A stretch of DNA of 64,000 bases, from contig NZ_WJBG01000170.1 in NCBI RefSeq assembly GCF_009709555.1, forward strand, positions 1 through 64,000, in the 5' to 3' direction. The notes under the pieces are model-generated. The model was not told where the DNA came from. It made no database searches and was given only the letters and a program-made list of their open reading frames with translations. Source of the DNA: Streptomyces blattellae. Its GTDB lineage: Bacteria > Actinomycetota > Actinomycetes > Streptomycetales > Streptomycetaceae. Positions 33,938 to 42,161 of this stretch are shown piece by piece. Each line of letters starts with the position of its first letter. Position 1 is the first letter of the stretch. The position numbers and the translations under genes are program-made.

Positions 33938-36267
33938 ACGTGCGGCACTGGACGAGGGACCTGGGCATGGGCGTCAGGTTCGCGTTCGCCGGGGGACGCG
34001 AGGGCTGGGTCCGGGTCCTGCTGACGGGTGTCGGCGTCGGGCTCGGGGTGGCGCTGCTGCTGCTGACGACGGCGCTCCCGAACGCGCTGAACGCCCGCAG
34101 CGGCCGGGAGGCGGCCCGGTCGGACATCAACTACGGCTCCGAGGAGATACCGAAGGGGGACGACACCCTGCTGCTCGCGGCCAGCGGTACGACCTTCCGG
34201 GACAAGGACATCCGCGGGCGTGACGTACAGCCCGAGGGCCCGAAGGCACCGCTGCCGCCGGGCGTCGAGAAGCTCCCTGCGGTCGGCGAGATGGTGGTCT
34301 CGCCCGCGCTGGAGAAACTGCTCGGCTCCGACGAGGGGAAGCTGCTGCGGGAGCGGCTGCCGCAGCAGATCGTCGGCACCATCGGTGACAGCGGTCTGAT
34401 CGGCCCTGCCGAACTCACCTTCTACCGGGGCGGCGAGGGGCTCGCGGCGCAGCTCGACAGCGGCGGTGTGGTGCGGATCGAGAAGTTCGGGAACCAGGAC
34501 TCCAGCTCGGATCCGCTGGATCCCGTCCTGCTCCTGCTGATCCTCGTCGTCTTCGTCGTACTGCTCATGCCCGTCGGTGTCTTCATCGCCGCGGCCGTAC
34601 GGTTCGGCGGTGAGCGGCGGGACCGGCGGCTCGCGGCTCTGCGGCTGGTCGGCTCCGACAGCCGGATGACCAAGCGGGTGGCGGCGGGCGAGGCGCTCGC
34701 CGGGGCCGCGCTCGGGCTGCTCTTCGGTACCGGCTTCTTCCTGCTCGGCCGTGAGATCGCGGGCTCGCTGGAGCTGTTCGACGTCAGCGTCTTCCCGAGC
34801 TACCTCAACCCCTCGCCCGCGCTGGCCCTGCTGGTTGCCGTCGTGGTGCCGGCGGCCGGGGTGGTGGTCACACTGTTCGCGCTGCGGCGCGTGGTGATCG
34901 AGCCGCTCGGAGTGGTCCGTACGGCGAAGCCCGCGCGGCGCCGGCTGTGGTGGCGGCTGCTGCTGCCGCTGGCCGGGCTCGCGATGCTCTACCCGATGTT
35001 CGGCCAGGGCCGCGACGACGGCGACTTCAACCAGTACCTCGTCGTCGGCGGTGTGATGCTGCTGCTCGTCGGCGTGACCGTGCTGCTGCCGTGGATCGTC
35101 GAGACGGTCGTCGCCCGGCTCGGCTCGGGCGGCATCGCCTGGCAACTGGCCGTGCGCAGGCTCCAGTTGAGCAGCGGCACGGCAGCCCGCATGGTCAACG
35201 GCATCGCGGTCGCGGTGGCCGGGGCGATCGCGCTGCAGATGCTGTTCACCGGCATCGACGACGACTACACCAGGCCGACGGGCAAGGACGTCACCCGGGC
35301 GCAGATGCAGGTGAACGTGCCGGACGGGGTGCCCCTCGCGCAGTCCGCGGCGAAGTTCCGGGACACCGACGGGGTGCGCGGGGTCTACGCGTACGACGAG
35401 GCATACGTCAGTGAGAAGCCCATGGACGCCGAGCTCAGCTCCCAGGTCACCGTGGGCGACTGCGCCGCGCTGCGCGAGGTGACGCGCCTGCCCTCGTGCC
35501 GTGACGGGGACGTGTTCGCCGTACAGGGCGCCGAGGACGACGCGAACACGGAGACGCTGGCGAAGCCCGGGGGCACGGTGTACTTCGACTCGGGATACAC
35601 GGACGGGCCCGAGACCACGCCGCTGGCCTGGACCCTGCCGCCGACGGTGAAGAAGGCTCAGGCGCGGGTCGACATGACCGGCTGGAAGCGGGGCGGCCTC
35701 ATGGTCACCCCCAAGGCGCTGCCCGCGGGCACCGTGCCCGGCATGAACGGCCAGATCTACCTCAGCCTCGACGAGTCCGTGCCGGACGTACGCGATCTGG
35801 TACGGAACACGGCGGCCACGATCGACCCGGTCAACGAACCGATGACATGGTCCTCCACCGCTCGGTCCGAGCGCTACGACTCCATCCGCACCGGCCTGTT
35901 CGTCGGCGCCGCCTGTGTCCTGGCGCTGATCGGCGCGAGCCTGCTGGTGTCGCAGCTGGAGCAGTTGCGGGAGCGCAAGAAGCTGCTGTCGTCGCTGGTC
36001 GCCTTCGGCACCCGGCGCCGCACGCTGAGCCTGTCGGTGCTGTGGCAGACGGCGATCCCGGTCGCCATCGGTCTGCTGCTGGCCTCGGTGGTCGGTCTGA
36101 CGCTGGGCGCGGTGCTGCTCAGGATGTCGGACGCCCCGATCACCGTGGACTGGGCGAGCGTGGCGACGATGGCCGGCAGCGGCGCGGCGGTCGTCCTCGC
36201 CGTCACCCTGCTCAGCCTGCCGCCGCTGCTGCGGCTGATGCGGCCGGACGGGCTGCGCACGGAGTGA
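33934..36267 (+). CDS. FtsX-like ABC transporter permease
   Basis: A 777-residue permease with the N-terminal membrane segment (WVRVLLTGVGVGLGVALLLL), an extracytoplasmic domain, a first FtsX core (about residues 190-330, PVLLLLILVVFVVLLMPVGV), two central segments, a second soluble domain with VNVPDGVPLAQSAAKF, and a C-terminal FtsX core (about 650-770, LFVGAACVLALIGASLLVSQ). It is the membrane partner of the preceding ATPase. The substrate may be a peptide antibiotic or lipid; it cannot be read from sequence. A GC-rich hairpin follows the stop. Confidence 0.92.
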   Translation: MNVRHWTRDLGMGVRFAFAGGREGWVRVLLTGVGVGLGVALLLLTTALPNALNARSGREAARSDINYGSEEIPKGDDTLLLAASGTTFRDKDIRGRDVQPEGPKAPLPPGVEKLPAVGEMVVSPALEKLLGSDEGKLLRERLPQQIVGTIGDSGLIGPAELTFYRGGEGLAAQLDSGGVVRIEKFGNQDSSSDPLDPVLLLLILVVFVVLLMPVGVFIAAAVRFGGERRDRRLAALRLVGSDSRMTKRVAAGEALAGAALGLLFGTGFFLLGREIAGSLELFDVSVFPSYLNPSPALALLVAVVVPAAGVVVTLFALRRVVIEPLGVVRTAKPARRRLWWRLLLPLAGLAMLYPMFGQGRDDGDFNQYLVVGGVMLLLVGVTVLLPWIVETVVARLGSGGIAWQLAVRRLQLSSGTAARMVNGIAVAVAGAIALQMLFTGIDDDYTRPTGKDVTRAQMQVNVPDGVPLAQSAAKFRDTDGVRGVYAYDEAYVSEKPMDAELSSQVTVGDCAALREVTRLPSCRDGDVFAVQGAEDDANTETLAKPGGTVYFDSGYTDGPETTPLAWTLPPTVKKAQARVDMTGWKRGGLMVTPKALPAGTVPGMNGQIYLSLDESVPDVRDLVRNTAATIDPVNEPMTWSSTARSERYDSIRTGLFVGAACVLALIGASLLVSQLEQLRERKKLLSSLVAFGTRRRTLSLSVLWQTAIPVAIGLLLASVVGLTLGAVLLRMSDAPITVDWASVATMAGSGAAVVLAVTLLSLPPLLRLMRPDGLRTE

Positions 36268-36278
36268 CTCAGCCACCG

Positions 36279-36299
36279 CCAGGGGGCTCTGCCCCCTGG
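36279..36299 (+). terminator. Terminator hairpin after the FtsX-like permease
   Basis: CCAGGGGGC pairs with GCCCCCTGG over a three-base loop, 12 nt after the permease stop codon. It leads into a repeat-rich intergenic zone. Confidence 0.8.
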
Positions 36300-36392
36300 A
36301 CCCCCGCTCCTCAAACTCCCCCAGAGGGGGACCCCCAAGGGGCTGATTTTCCCAGCCCCGTCCGGCGCCTGAGGATGCCGGTCCGGGCAATT

Positions 36393-36420
36393 CAGCCCGT
36401 CCGGCGTTTGAGGACGAGGC
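36393..36420. repeat. Dispersed 28-bp intergenic element, copy 2
   Basis: The exact reverse complement of the 28 bp at 23464-23491 (core AGCCCGTCCGGCGTTTGAGG). A degenerate version (GCCCCGTCCGGCGCCTGAGG) lies just upstream at about 36354-36374. The zone 36300-36500 also has other GC-rich inverted blocks. Confidence 0.85.
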
Positions 36421-36511
36421 CGTTCAGGCCGAAGCGGGGGGTCTGGGGGCGGCAGGCAGCCCCCAGGGTTGGGACGGGTAGGGGCGGCGGGGGCGAACAC
36501 CCTTCCCCGGA

Positions 36512-37933
36512 CTACGACGGTGCCGCGTCCGACGGCGGAGGCGGCTGTACCGGCGCCACATCCAGTGCGGTGGCTCCCCTCGGCCGCGGGGACTGCACGA
36601 GCGCCGCCTCCTGGGAGTACGACTTCAGATAGCTGACCACCGTGTTCGTCACCGCCACCAGCGGCACCGCGACGATCGCACCGCCGATCCCCGCGACCAG
36701 CCCACCCGCCGCCACCGACAGCACCACGGCCAGCGGATGGACCCGGACCGCCCGCCCGAGGATGAACGGCTGGAGGATGTGGCCCTCGATCTGCTGGACC
36801 GCGAGCACCACCGCAAGCGTCATCACCGCGGTGAAGACGCCCTGCGTCACCAGCGCCACCACGACCGCCAGAGCGCCCGAGGCCACCGCGCCCACCAGCG
36901 GGATGAAGGAGAACAGGAAGATGAAGACGGCCAGGGGTACGGCCATCGGCACGTCCAGGAAGTAGATGCCGATGCCGATGAAGACGGCGTCGATCAGGGC
37001 CACCAGCACCGTGCCGCGGACGTACGCCGTGAGCGTCCGCCACGCGGCCGGGCCGGCCCCGGCGACACCGGGACGGGCGGCAGCCGGCACGAGCTTCAGC
37101 GACCACTCCCAGATGCGCTTGCCGTCGTAGAGGAGGAACAGCGTCGAGAAGCCCGCCAGCAGGATGCCGGTGAGCCCCTCGACGATGACCGTCACGCCTT
37201 CCAGGCCCGCGGAGGTGATTTCGTCCGCGTTGTCGCCGACCGCGTCCCGCAGGTTCTCGGCGATGTCGTTGATCTGCTGGTCGGTGACGTGGAACGGGCT
37301 GTCGAGCAGCCACTGGCGCAGATCCTCGATACCGTCCTGGATCTCGTCGGAGAGGTTGTCGATGTTCTCCATGACCTGCCAGGTCACGAACCAGCCCATC
37401 AGCCCCATCACGACGAAGCCGAGGATCACGGTGAGCGCGGTGGCGATGCCGCGCGGCACTCCGTACCGCCGCAGCCGGGTCACCGCGGGCTCCAGCAGCG
37501 CGGTGATCAGCAGCGCGGCGACGAAGGACAGCACGACCAGTTGGACCGCGCTGATGACCTGCGTCAGCACCCACAGCGTGCCCGCGAGGACCAGCAGCCG
37601 CCAGCCGGCCTCGGCGGCGACCCGGATGCCCCACGGCACGGCGAGCGCGGGGTCGGGGCGGTCGGGGCGGTCGGAGCGGGACGCGGTCTCCGGGGGGTAG
37701 TCGGGCGGCGGCGGGACCTTCTCGGAAACCTTCTCGGGGGTCTTGTCCGGGGTCTTGTCCGCGGTGTTGTCCGCGGTGTTGTCCGCGGTCTTGTCCCGCT
37801 TCTCAGCGGCGGCCGGGGCGGACACCGGCCCGACATCGGCCCGCTCCACCTCGGCGCGGCGCTTGTCCAACCGCTCTCCCATTTCGGTCAGTCCGGCGCC
37901 CAGCCGGCTGAGCCACCCTGGCACTCGCGACAT
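36512..37933 (-). CDS. AI-2E-family transporter (permease)
   Basis: A 473-residue membrane protein of the AI-2E/TqsA (PF01594) family. After a charged disordered head with a (T-A-D-N/K)n repeat, there are paired segments at about 125-165 (RLLVLAGTLWVLTQVISAVQ), about 190-215, and a C-terminal bundle (VALIDAVFIGIGIYFLDVPM, LAVFIFLFSFIPLVGAVASG, LVTQGVFTAVMTLAVVLAVQ, then IEGHILQPFILGRAVRVHPL). The family includes autoinducer exporters and Na/H exchangers; the substrate is unknown. The ATG at 37933 has GGGACGG upstream. It converges on the permease operon across a repeat-rich gap. Confidence 0.9.
   Translation of the reverse strand: MSRVPGWLSRLGAGLTEMGERLDKRRAEVERADVGPVSAPAAAEKRDKTADNTADNTADKTPDKTPEKVSEKVPPPPDYPPETASRSDRPDRPDPALAVPWGIRVAAEAGWRLLVLAGTLWVLTQVISAVQLVVLSFVAALLITALLEPAVTRLRRYGVPRGIATALTVILGFVVMGLMGWFVTWQVMENIDNLSDEIQDGIEDLRQWLLDSPFHVTDQQINDIAENLRDAVGDNADEITSAGLEGVTVIVEGLTGILLAGFSTLFLLYDGKRIWEWSLKLVPAAARPGVAGAGPAAWRTLTAYVRGTVLVALIDAVFIGIGIYFLDVPMAVPLAVFIFLFSFIPLVGAVASGALAVVVALVTQGVFTAVMTLAVVLAVQQIEGHILQPFILGRAVRVHPLAVVLSVAAGGLVAGIGGAIVAVPLVAVTNTVVSYLKSYSQEAALVQSPRPRGATALDVAPVQPPPPSDAAPS
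37742..37789. repeat. 12-bp in-frame repeat in the AI-2E transporter head
   Basis: Four 12-bp units, consensus STTGTCCGCGGT, encode the (K/N-T-A-D)n repeat of the cytosolic N-terminal segment. The period keeps the frame. Confidence 0.93.
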
Positions 37934-38010
37934 GATCCGTCCCTTGCCCCCGTCTGTCCCCACCACTCCCCCACAGCCGTCATGTCCGACCGTACATGTC
38001 GAGTGCCGAA

Positions 38011-38039
38011 AGCCCCTCACCGTAGGACGGTGAGGGGCT
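38011..38039 (-). terminator. Terminator after the transglycosylase gene
   Basis: AGCCCCTCACCGT pairs perfectly with ACGGTGAGGGGCT over a 3-nt loop, 24 nt beyond the stop of the minus-strand transglycosylase gene. Confidence 0.92.
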
Positions 38040-38063
38040 CGGAAAGGTTGAGCGAACGGCTGC

Positions 38064-38759
38064 TCAGTACCAGTTGTTGGCCTGCCAGAAGGCCCACGCG
38101 TCGCACGGGCTGCCGTAGCGGTCGTTCATGTAGCTGAGGCCCCACTTGATCTGTGTGGCCGGGTTGGTCTGCCAGTCGGAGCCGGCGGACGACATCTTGG
38201 AGCCGGGCAGGGCCTGGAAGAGGCCGTAGGCGCCGGAGGAGGGGTTGACGGCCTGGTAGTTCCAGCTGGACTCGTGGTCCACGATGTTGCTGAAGCACTG
38301 GTACTGGTCGCTCGCCACCATCGACTGCGCCATCGACTGGATCTCCGCGATGGTGTATGAGCTCTGGGGGGCGAAGTCGGAGGCATCGCGCGTGGCGCTG
38401 CGGCTGGCCGCCGCCTCCGCCTCTTCGCGCTCCTTGGCCTCCTGCGCCGCCTTCTCGGCGGCTTCCTTCTTCTCGACCGCGGACTGGGCGGCAGCCTTGC
38501 GGGCGGCCTCCTCGGCGTCCTTCTTGGCGGTCGCGTCCGCGGCGATGGCCTGGGTCTCGGCCTGCTGAGTGAGGGACGCGGTCTGGACCTGGGCCTGCTG
38601 GCCCGCGGGTATGTCCGCGAGCAGCGTCAGGTCGGCTGCCGCCGCTTCGGCGTCGTTGTCCTGTGCGGTGCTCCCCGAGGCAACGCCGACGACACTTCCG
38701 ACAGCGGTGACCGCGGTGGCCGAGGCCACTGCGAATCCCCGGACCGAAATCCGGCTCAC
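38064..38759 (-). CDS. Secreted SLT-type transglycosylase
   Basis: A 231-residue secreted protein. The signal peptide is at residues 1-31 (SRISVRGFAVASATAVTAVG, then SVVGVASGSTA). A long A/E/K-rich helical linker (about 60-120) precedes the lysozyme-like domain (about 135-231): SSYTIAEIQSMAQSMVASDQ, then SNIVDHESSWNYQAVNPSSG with the catalytic Glu, AYGLFQALPGSKM, and IKWGLSYMNDRYGSPCDAW. It should cleave peptidoglycan glycan strands at the surface. The GTG at 38759 has AAGGAAACC upstream. A candidate promoter about 380 nt upstream implies a long leader that may contain a riboswitch. Confidence 0.92.
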   Translation of the reverse strand: MSRISVRGFAVASATAVTAVGSVVGVASGSTAQDNDAEAAAADLTLLADIPAGQQAQVQTASLTQQAETQAIAADATAKKDAEEAARKAAAQSAVEKKEAAEKAAQEAKEREEAEAAASRSATRDASDFAPQSSYTIAEIQSMAQSMVASDQYQCFSNIVDHESSWNYQAVNPSSGAYGLFQALPGSKMSSAGSDWQTNPATQIKWGLSYMNDRYGSPCDAWAFWQANNWY

Positions 38760-38952
38760 ACGGTTTCCTTCCAGCATCGCCCGCTTCGGTGACCCTGGCG
38801 GACGCAATCGTGCCCCTGAACGCTGGCCTCCCCACTGCGCGGTCACGGGAGGCACGGGCCCGGTGGGCAACTCCCGCGAGGGGAGCGCCGCGTGGTGCTC
38901 GGGCGGCATACGACGTCGACTATGGAGTTGGCTCTGATCCTGCTGTGGTGCC

Positions 38953-38985
38953 GTACCTCCCCCACTACCAAAAGTGTGGGGGTAC
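38953..38985. promoter_or_regulatory. Hairpin in the transglycosylase leader
   Basis: GTACCTCCCCCAC and GTGGGGGTAC pair with a 2-nt bulge over an 11-nt loop. The right arm is also part of a perfect 14-bp palindrome, TGGGGGTACCCCCA (38977-38990), so two exclusive folds are possible. It lies between the structured upstream leader and the start codon, where an expression platform would be. Confidence 0.5.
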
Positions 38986-38989
38986 CCCC

Positions 38990-39125
38990 AGGGGTACAGG
39001 TGTGTCGTATGCGGGGCCTGACAGGAGTGAGACTCTGCCGCAACCCGACGCCGGGTGGCAATTCCGAGTTGCGTGTGAAAGCTCACATCCCGTTTGCCCC
39101 GGTGGATTTTGAGAAACCGCAACAC
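38990..39125 (-). ncRNA. Structured leader, possible c-di-AMP (ydaO-type) riboswitch
   Basis: On the minus strand this leader contains GGGGCAAACGGGAT, then a perfect TGTGA-GCTT-TCACA hairpin, CCCGGCGTCGGGT (a second hairpin) and ACTCCTGTCAGGCCCCGC. These blocks occur in the order, and with some of the bases (AACGGG early, TCxGTCAG late), of the ydaO/yuaA class. That class is known upstream of Streptomyces cell-wall hydrolase genes. The downstream gene encodes a secreted transglycosylase, which fits. The match was made by eye only. Confidence 0.4.
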
Positions 39126-39146
39126 ACGACGGCGCCGCCCAACTAG

Positions 39147-39174
39147 GCTCTAGACCTTTGCTGGACGGCGCCAA
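39147..39174 (-). promoter_or_regulatory. Candidate promoter for the transglycosylase gene
   Basis: On the minus strand TTGGCG (39169-39174) and TAGAGC (39147-39152) are 16 bp apart, a fair match to a housekeeping promoter. Transcription from it would give a leader of about 380 nt. Confidence 0.45.
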
Positions 39175-39218
39175 CCACCGAGTAACCGGCCCTAATTGGG
39201 CATCGGTCGACAGATTCC

Positions 39219-40544
39219 TCAGACCACCCCGTCTTCGAGCATTTCGGTCACAAGTGCAGCGATCTGGGACCTCTCGGACCGCGTGAGCGTGACATGCGCG
39301 AAGAGCGGGTGCCCCTTCAGCTTCTCGACGACGGCGACGACACCGTCGTACCGGCCGACGCGCAGATTGTCCCGCTGGGCCACGTCATGGGTGAGAACCA
39401 CCCGTGAATTGGCGCCGATTCGGGACAGGACGGTCAGCAGTACGTTCCGCTCCAGGGACTGCGCCTCGTCCACGATCACGAACGCGTCGTGCAGCGAGCG
39501 TCCGCGGATGTGGGTGAGCGGCAGGACCTCCAGCATCCCGCGCGAGCTGACCTCCTCGATGACCTCGCGGCTGGTGACCGCGGACAGCGTGTCGAAGACC
39601 GCCTGGGCCCAGGGGCTCATCTTCTCGGCCTCGGAACCGGGCAGATAGCCGAGTTCCTGCCCGCCCACCGCGTACAGCGGACGGAAGACCATGATCTTCT
39701 CGTGCTGACGGCGCTCCAGGACCGCTTCCAGACCCGCGCACAGCGCCAGCGCCGACTTGCCGGTGCCGGCCCGGCCGCCCATCGAGACGATCCCGACGTC
39801 CGGGTCGAGGAGCAGATCCAGCGCGATCCGCTGCTCCGCACTCCTGCCCTTGATGCCGAACGCCTCACGATCCCCGCGCACCAGCCGGACGTTGCCTTCG
39901 GGCGACATCCGCCCCAGGGCCTTCCCGCGCTCGGACTGAATGGTCAGCCCGGTGTGCACGGGCAGGCCGGACGCCTCGGGAACGTGGACCGTCCCCTCCT
40001 CGAAGAGGATGTCCACCTGTTCGCCCGGAAGGGTCAGTTCGGACATTCCGGTCCAGCCGGAGGAGTCCGTGATGGCGAGTTCGGCGCGGTACTCCTCGGC
40101 GAGGAGGCCGACCGAGGACGCCTTGATCCTGAGCGGCAGGTCCTTCGACACGACGGTGACGTCGAACCCCTCGGCCTGCAGGTTGCGGGCGACCGCGAGG
40201 ATGCGGGAGTCGTTGTCCCCCAAGCGGTAGCCGGTCGGCAGAACGCTGGGGTCCGAGTGGTTGAGCTCGACACGGACGGTGCCGCCGAGGTCCCCGATCG
40301 GGATGGGGGCGTCAAGACGGCCGTACCGCACCCGGAAGTCGTCCAGCAGGCGCAGCGCCTGCCGGGCGAAGTAGCCGAGTTCGGGATGGTGCCGTTTGGC
40401 CTCCAACTCCGTCACCACGACGATCGGGAGCACGACTTCGTGCTCGTCGAAGCGGTTCAGGGCGTTCGGGTCGGCCAGCAGGACGCTGGTGTCGAGAACA
40501 TAGGTGCGCCGGTCGGGCTTGTGGCGCTTTGTGCTGGTCACCAC
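39219..40544 (-). CDS. PhoH-family protein with N-terminal PIN domain (PhoH2 type)
   Basis: A 441-residue protein. The N-terminal PIN nuclease domain (about residues 14-145: RTYVLDTSVLLADPNALNRF, PIVVVTELEAKRHHPELGYF, GDNDSRILAVARNLQAEGF) has the acidic residues for metal binding. The C-terminal PhoH ATPase (about 235-441) has Walker A SMGGRAGTGKSALALCAGLE, RPLYAVGGQELGYLPGSEAE and Walker B AFVIVDEAQSLERNVLLTVL. PhoH2 proteins are ATP-driven RNA unwinding/cleaving enzymes; some are toxin-like. No antitoxin gene adjoins it. Two adjacent GTG codons (40544 and 40541) can start it. Confidence 0.95.
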   Translation of the reverse strand: MVTSTKRHKPDRRTYVLDTSVLLADPNALNRFDEHEVVLPIVVVTELEAKRHHPELGYFARQALRLLDDFRVRYGRLDAPIPIGDLGGTVRVELNHSDPSVLPTGYRLGDNDSRILAVARNLQAEGFDVTVVSKDLPLRIKASSVGLLAEEYRAELAITDSSGWTGMSELTLPGEQVDILFEEGTVHVPEASGLPVHTGLTIQSERGKALGRMSPEGNVRLVRGDREAFGIKGRSAEQRIALDLLLDPDVGIVSMGGRAGTGKSALALCAGLEAVLERRQHEKIMVFRPLYAVGGQELGYLPGSEAEKMSPWAQAVFDTLSAVTSREVIEEVSSRGMLEVLPLTHIRGRSLHDAFVIVDEAQSLERNVLLTVLSRIGANSRVVLTHDVAQRDNLRVGRYDGVVAVVEKLKGHPLFAHVTLTRSERSQIAALVTEMLEDGVV

Positions 40545-40975
40545 GGAAGGACGTACCCCCTCGGAAGAGGTCGGGGAGCGACGGAGAGGAGCTGGACCGG
40601 TCGACGGCGCCGATGCACGGGCCGAGAACCGGCCCTCCGCTGCTTCGTCCGCGCGGTGAACGCACGATCGGGCTGGTGCAAAGGGCCTCCCGGGCGGACG
40701 GCCCCGTGCCGTCCGCTGAGATCCGACACCCGTGGTTCGGGTGTCGACCTGTCTGGCTTATGCCCTCGAACGCGCGATGCCATGCCACGGCATATGACGG
40801 CGCGCTGGTGAACTCATCGTTACGTCCGGTTACTCCCGCCCCGGAGAGCGTGGCTTCCCTCGTCCGCGGCTTTCCTCGTCCGGGGGTACGGCGGTTCAGC
40901 CTCGGTAACGGCGGTTCAGCCTCCGCAACGGCGGTTCAGCCTCCGCAACGGCGGTTCAGCCTCCGCAACGGCGGT
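40545..40975. other. Intergenic region between the uppS-like and PhoH genes
   Basis: About 430 bp. The right end is a 20-bp repeat array that begins in the uppS-like stop codon. The remaining part, 40545-40890, shows no gene and no clear hairpin; it must contain the PhoH promoter unless the two are co-transcribed. Confidence 0.45.
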
Positions 40976-40990
40976 TCAGCCTCCGTAACG
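40891..40990. repeat. 20-bp direct repeat x5 over the stop codon of the uppS-like gene
   Basis: Five head-to-tail 20-bp copies of GCGGTTCAGCCTCCGCAACG. The rightmost contains the final codons and TGA stop (40976-40978) of the cis-prenyltransferase gene, so the array is a serial copy of the gene end. Copies 2-4 are identical; the outer two differ by one or two bases. Confidence 0.97.
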
Positions 40991-41749
40991 GCGGTGCCGC
41001 GCCGCGTAGTCGCGCAGGGCGCGCAGGAAGTCGACCTTACGGAAGGCCGGCCAGAAGACCTCACAGAAGTAGTACTCGGAGTGGGCCGTCTGCCAGAGCA
41101 TGAAACCGGACAGCCGCTGCTCGCCGCTGGTGCGGATGACGAGGTCCGGGTCGGGCTGGGCGCCGGTGTAGAGATGCCGGCTGATGGTCTCGACATCGAC
41201 GGTGTCGGCCAGCTCCTCCAGCGAGGTGCCCTTGTCGGAGGCGTCCAGCAGCATCGAGCGCACGGCGTCGGCGATCTCCTGGCGGCCGCCGTAGCCGATG
41301 GCGACGTTGACGACTATGCCGTCGATGCCCGCCGTGGCCTCCTCGGCCTCCTTGAGGGTGGTCTGCATCTGCTGCGGCAGCAGGTCGAGCGTGCCGACGT
41401 GGTGGACACGCCAGCGGCCGTCGGCGGCGAGGGTGCGTACGACGTCCTCGATGATGCCGAGGAGCGGGACGAGTTCGTCCTGCGGGCGGTCGAAGTTGTC
41501 CGTCGACAGCAGCCAGAGGGTGACGACCTCGACGTCCGTCTCGGAGCACCAGCCGAGGAATTCCTCGATCTTCTCGGCGCCGGCCCGGTGACCGTGCACG
41601 GTGGTGGAGCCCGCCGCCTTCGCCCAGCGCCGGTTGCCGTCCATGATGACGCCGATGTGCTTGGGCACCTGAGCGTGGTCCAGGTGGCCTTCCACCCGGC
41701 GTGCGTACAGCCTGACGAGCAGGCTGCGCAGCTTGTCGCGCAGGTTCAC
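40976..41749 (-). CDS. Isoprenyl transferase (cis-prenyltransferase, UppS-like)
   Basis: A 257-residue Z-prenyl diphosphate synthase that extends a prenyl diphosphate with IPP for cell-wall lipid carriers. The motifs are QVPKHIGVIMDGNRRWAKAA with the catalytic Asp, GHRAGAEKIEEFLGWCSETD, VVTLWLLSTDNFDRPQDEL, NVAIGYGGRQEIADAVRSML, and PDLVIRTSGEQRLSGFMLWQ with AHSEYYFCEVFWPAFRKVDF. The GTG at 41749 (VNLRDKLRSLL) matches homologues. The frame stays open upstream to a GTG at 42007 but passes through a terminator and a 19-bp repeat, so that extension is rejected. Streptomyces have a second UppS, so the exact product length is uncertain. Confidence 0.93.
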   Translation of the reverse strand: MNLRDKLRSLLVRLYARRVEGHLDHAQVPKHIGVIMDGNRRWAKAAGSTTVHGHRAGAEKIEEFLGWCSETDVEVVTLWLLSTDNFDRPQDELVPLLGIIEDVVRTLAADGRWRVHHVGTLDLLPQQMQTTLKEAEEATAGIDGIVVNVAIGYGGRQEIADAVRSMLLDASDKGTSLEELADTVDVETISRHLYTGAQPDPDLVIRTSGEQRLSGFMLWQTAHSEYYFCEVFWPAFRKVDFLRALRDYAARHRRYGG

Positions 41750-41824
41750 GTGAATGTCAGCCCCTCCGTGCGGATGCGGTCCCCGCGGAGCGAGGGTACC
41801 GCCGTGGGCGTCGAGGGCCATATT

Positions 41825-41900
41825 CCGGGGGCGGTTCGCCGGTCCGGGGGCGGTTCGCCGGTCCGGGGGCGGTTCGCCGGTCCGGGGGCGGTTCGCCGGT
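41825..41900. repeat. 19-bp direct repeat x4 upstream of the uppS-like gene
   Basis: Four perfect tandem copies of CCGGGGGCGGTTCGCCGGT. The array lies between the terminator hairpin and the start codon. Its period is not a multiple of three. Confidence 0.96.
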
Positions 41901-41909
41901 CCGGCATAC

Positions 41910-41950
41910 AAAAAACGGGCCGGTCCGTGGGGGGGAGACGGACCGGCCCG
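41910..41950 (-). terminator. Perfect intrinsic terminator in the leader of the uppS-like gene
   Basis: On the minus strand CGGGCCGGTCCGT pairs with ACGGACCGGCCCG (13 bp, no mismatch) over a 9-nt loop and is followed by six T. A hairpin with a T tract is unusual here; most terminators in this window lack one. It is about 160 nt upstream of the GTG start and cannot serve the downstream gene end. Confidence 0.9.
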
Positions 41951-42161
41951 AGGGGGGGCTTCCACCATAACCCTTCGTAAGTGATGCTGGGTGCATCGGC
42001 GTGCCACAACTACTCTCCGGAGTCGGCCGACGACGGCACGATGGCCGCAAAAGGCCTCGTTCCGGGCGGGCTCATGGCCGAATCACGGCGATGCGGGCAA
42101 CCCCGGGAGTGACCGCGCTTCCCCCGGGTGGGTGACCCCGTCAGCGAACGTCCGCTTGACG

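Noticed and set aside
39074..39087. Crp-like binding site TGTGA-N4-TCACA
   Set aside because: The spacer is shorter than the classic six, and the same bases form a tetraloop hairpin in the proposed leader RNA, which explains the symmetry better.
41750..42007. In-frame N-terminal extension of the uppS-like gene to GTG 42007
   Set aside because: The added residues pass through a terminator hairpin and a 19-bp repeat array, and homologues start at VNLRDKLR; the upstream GTG is better treated as a separate leader ORF.
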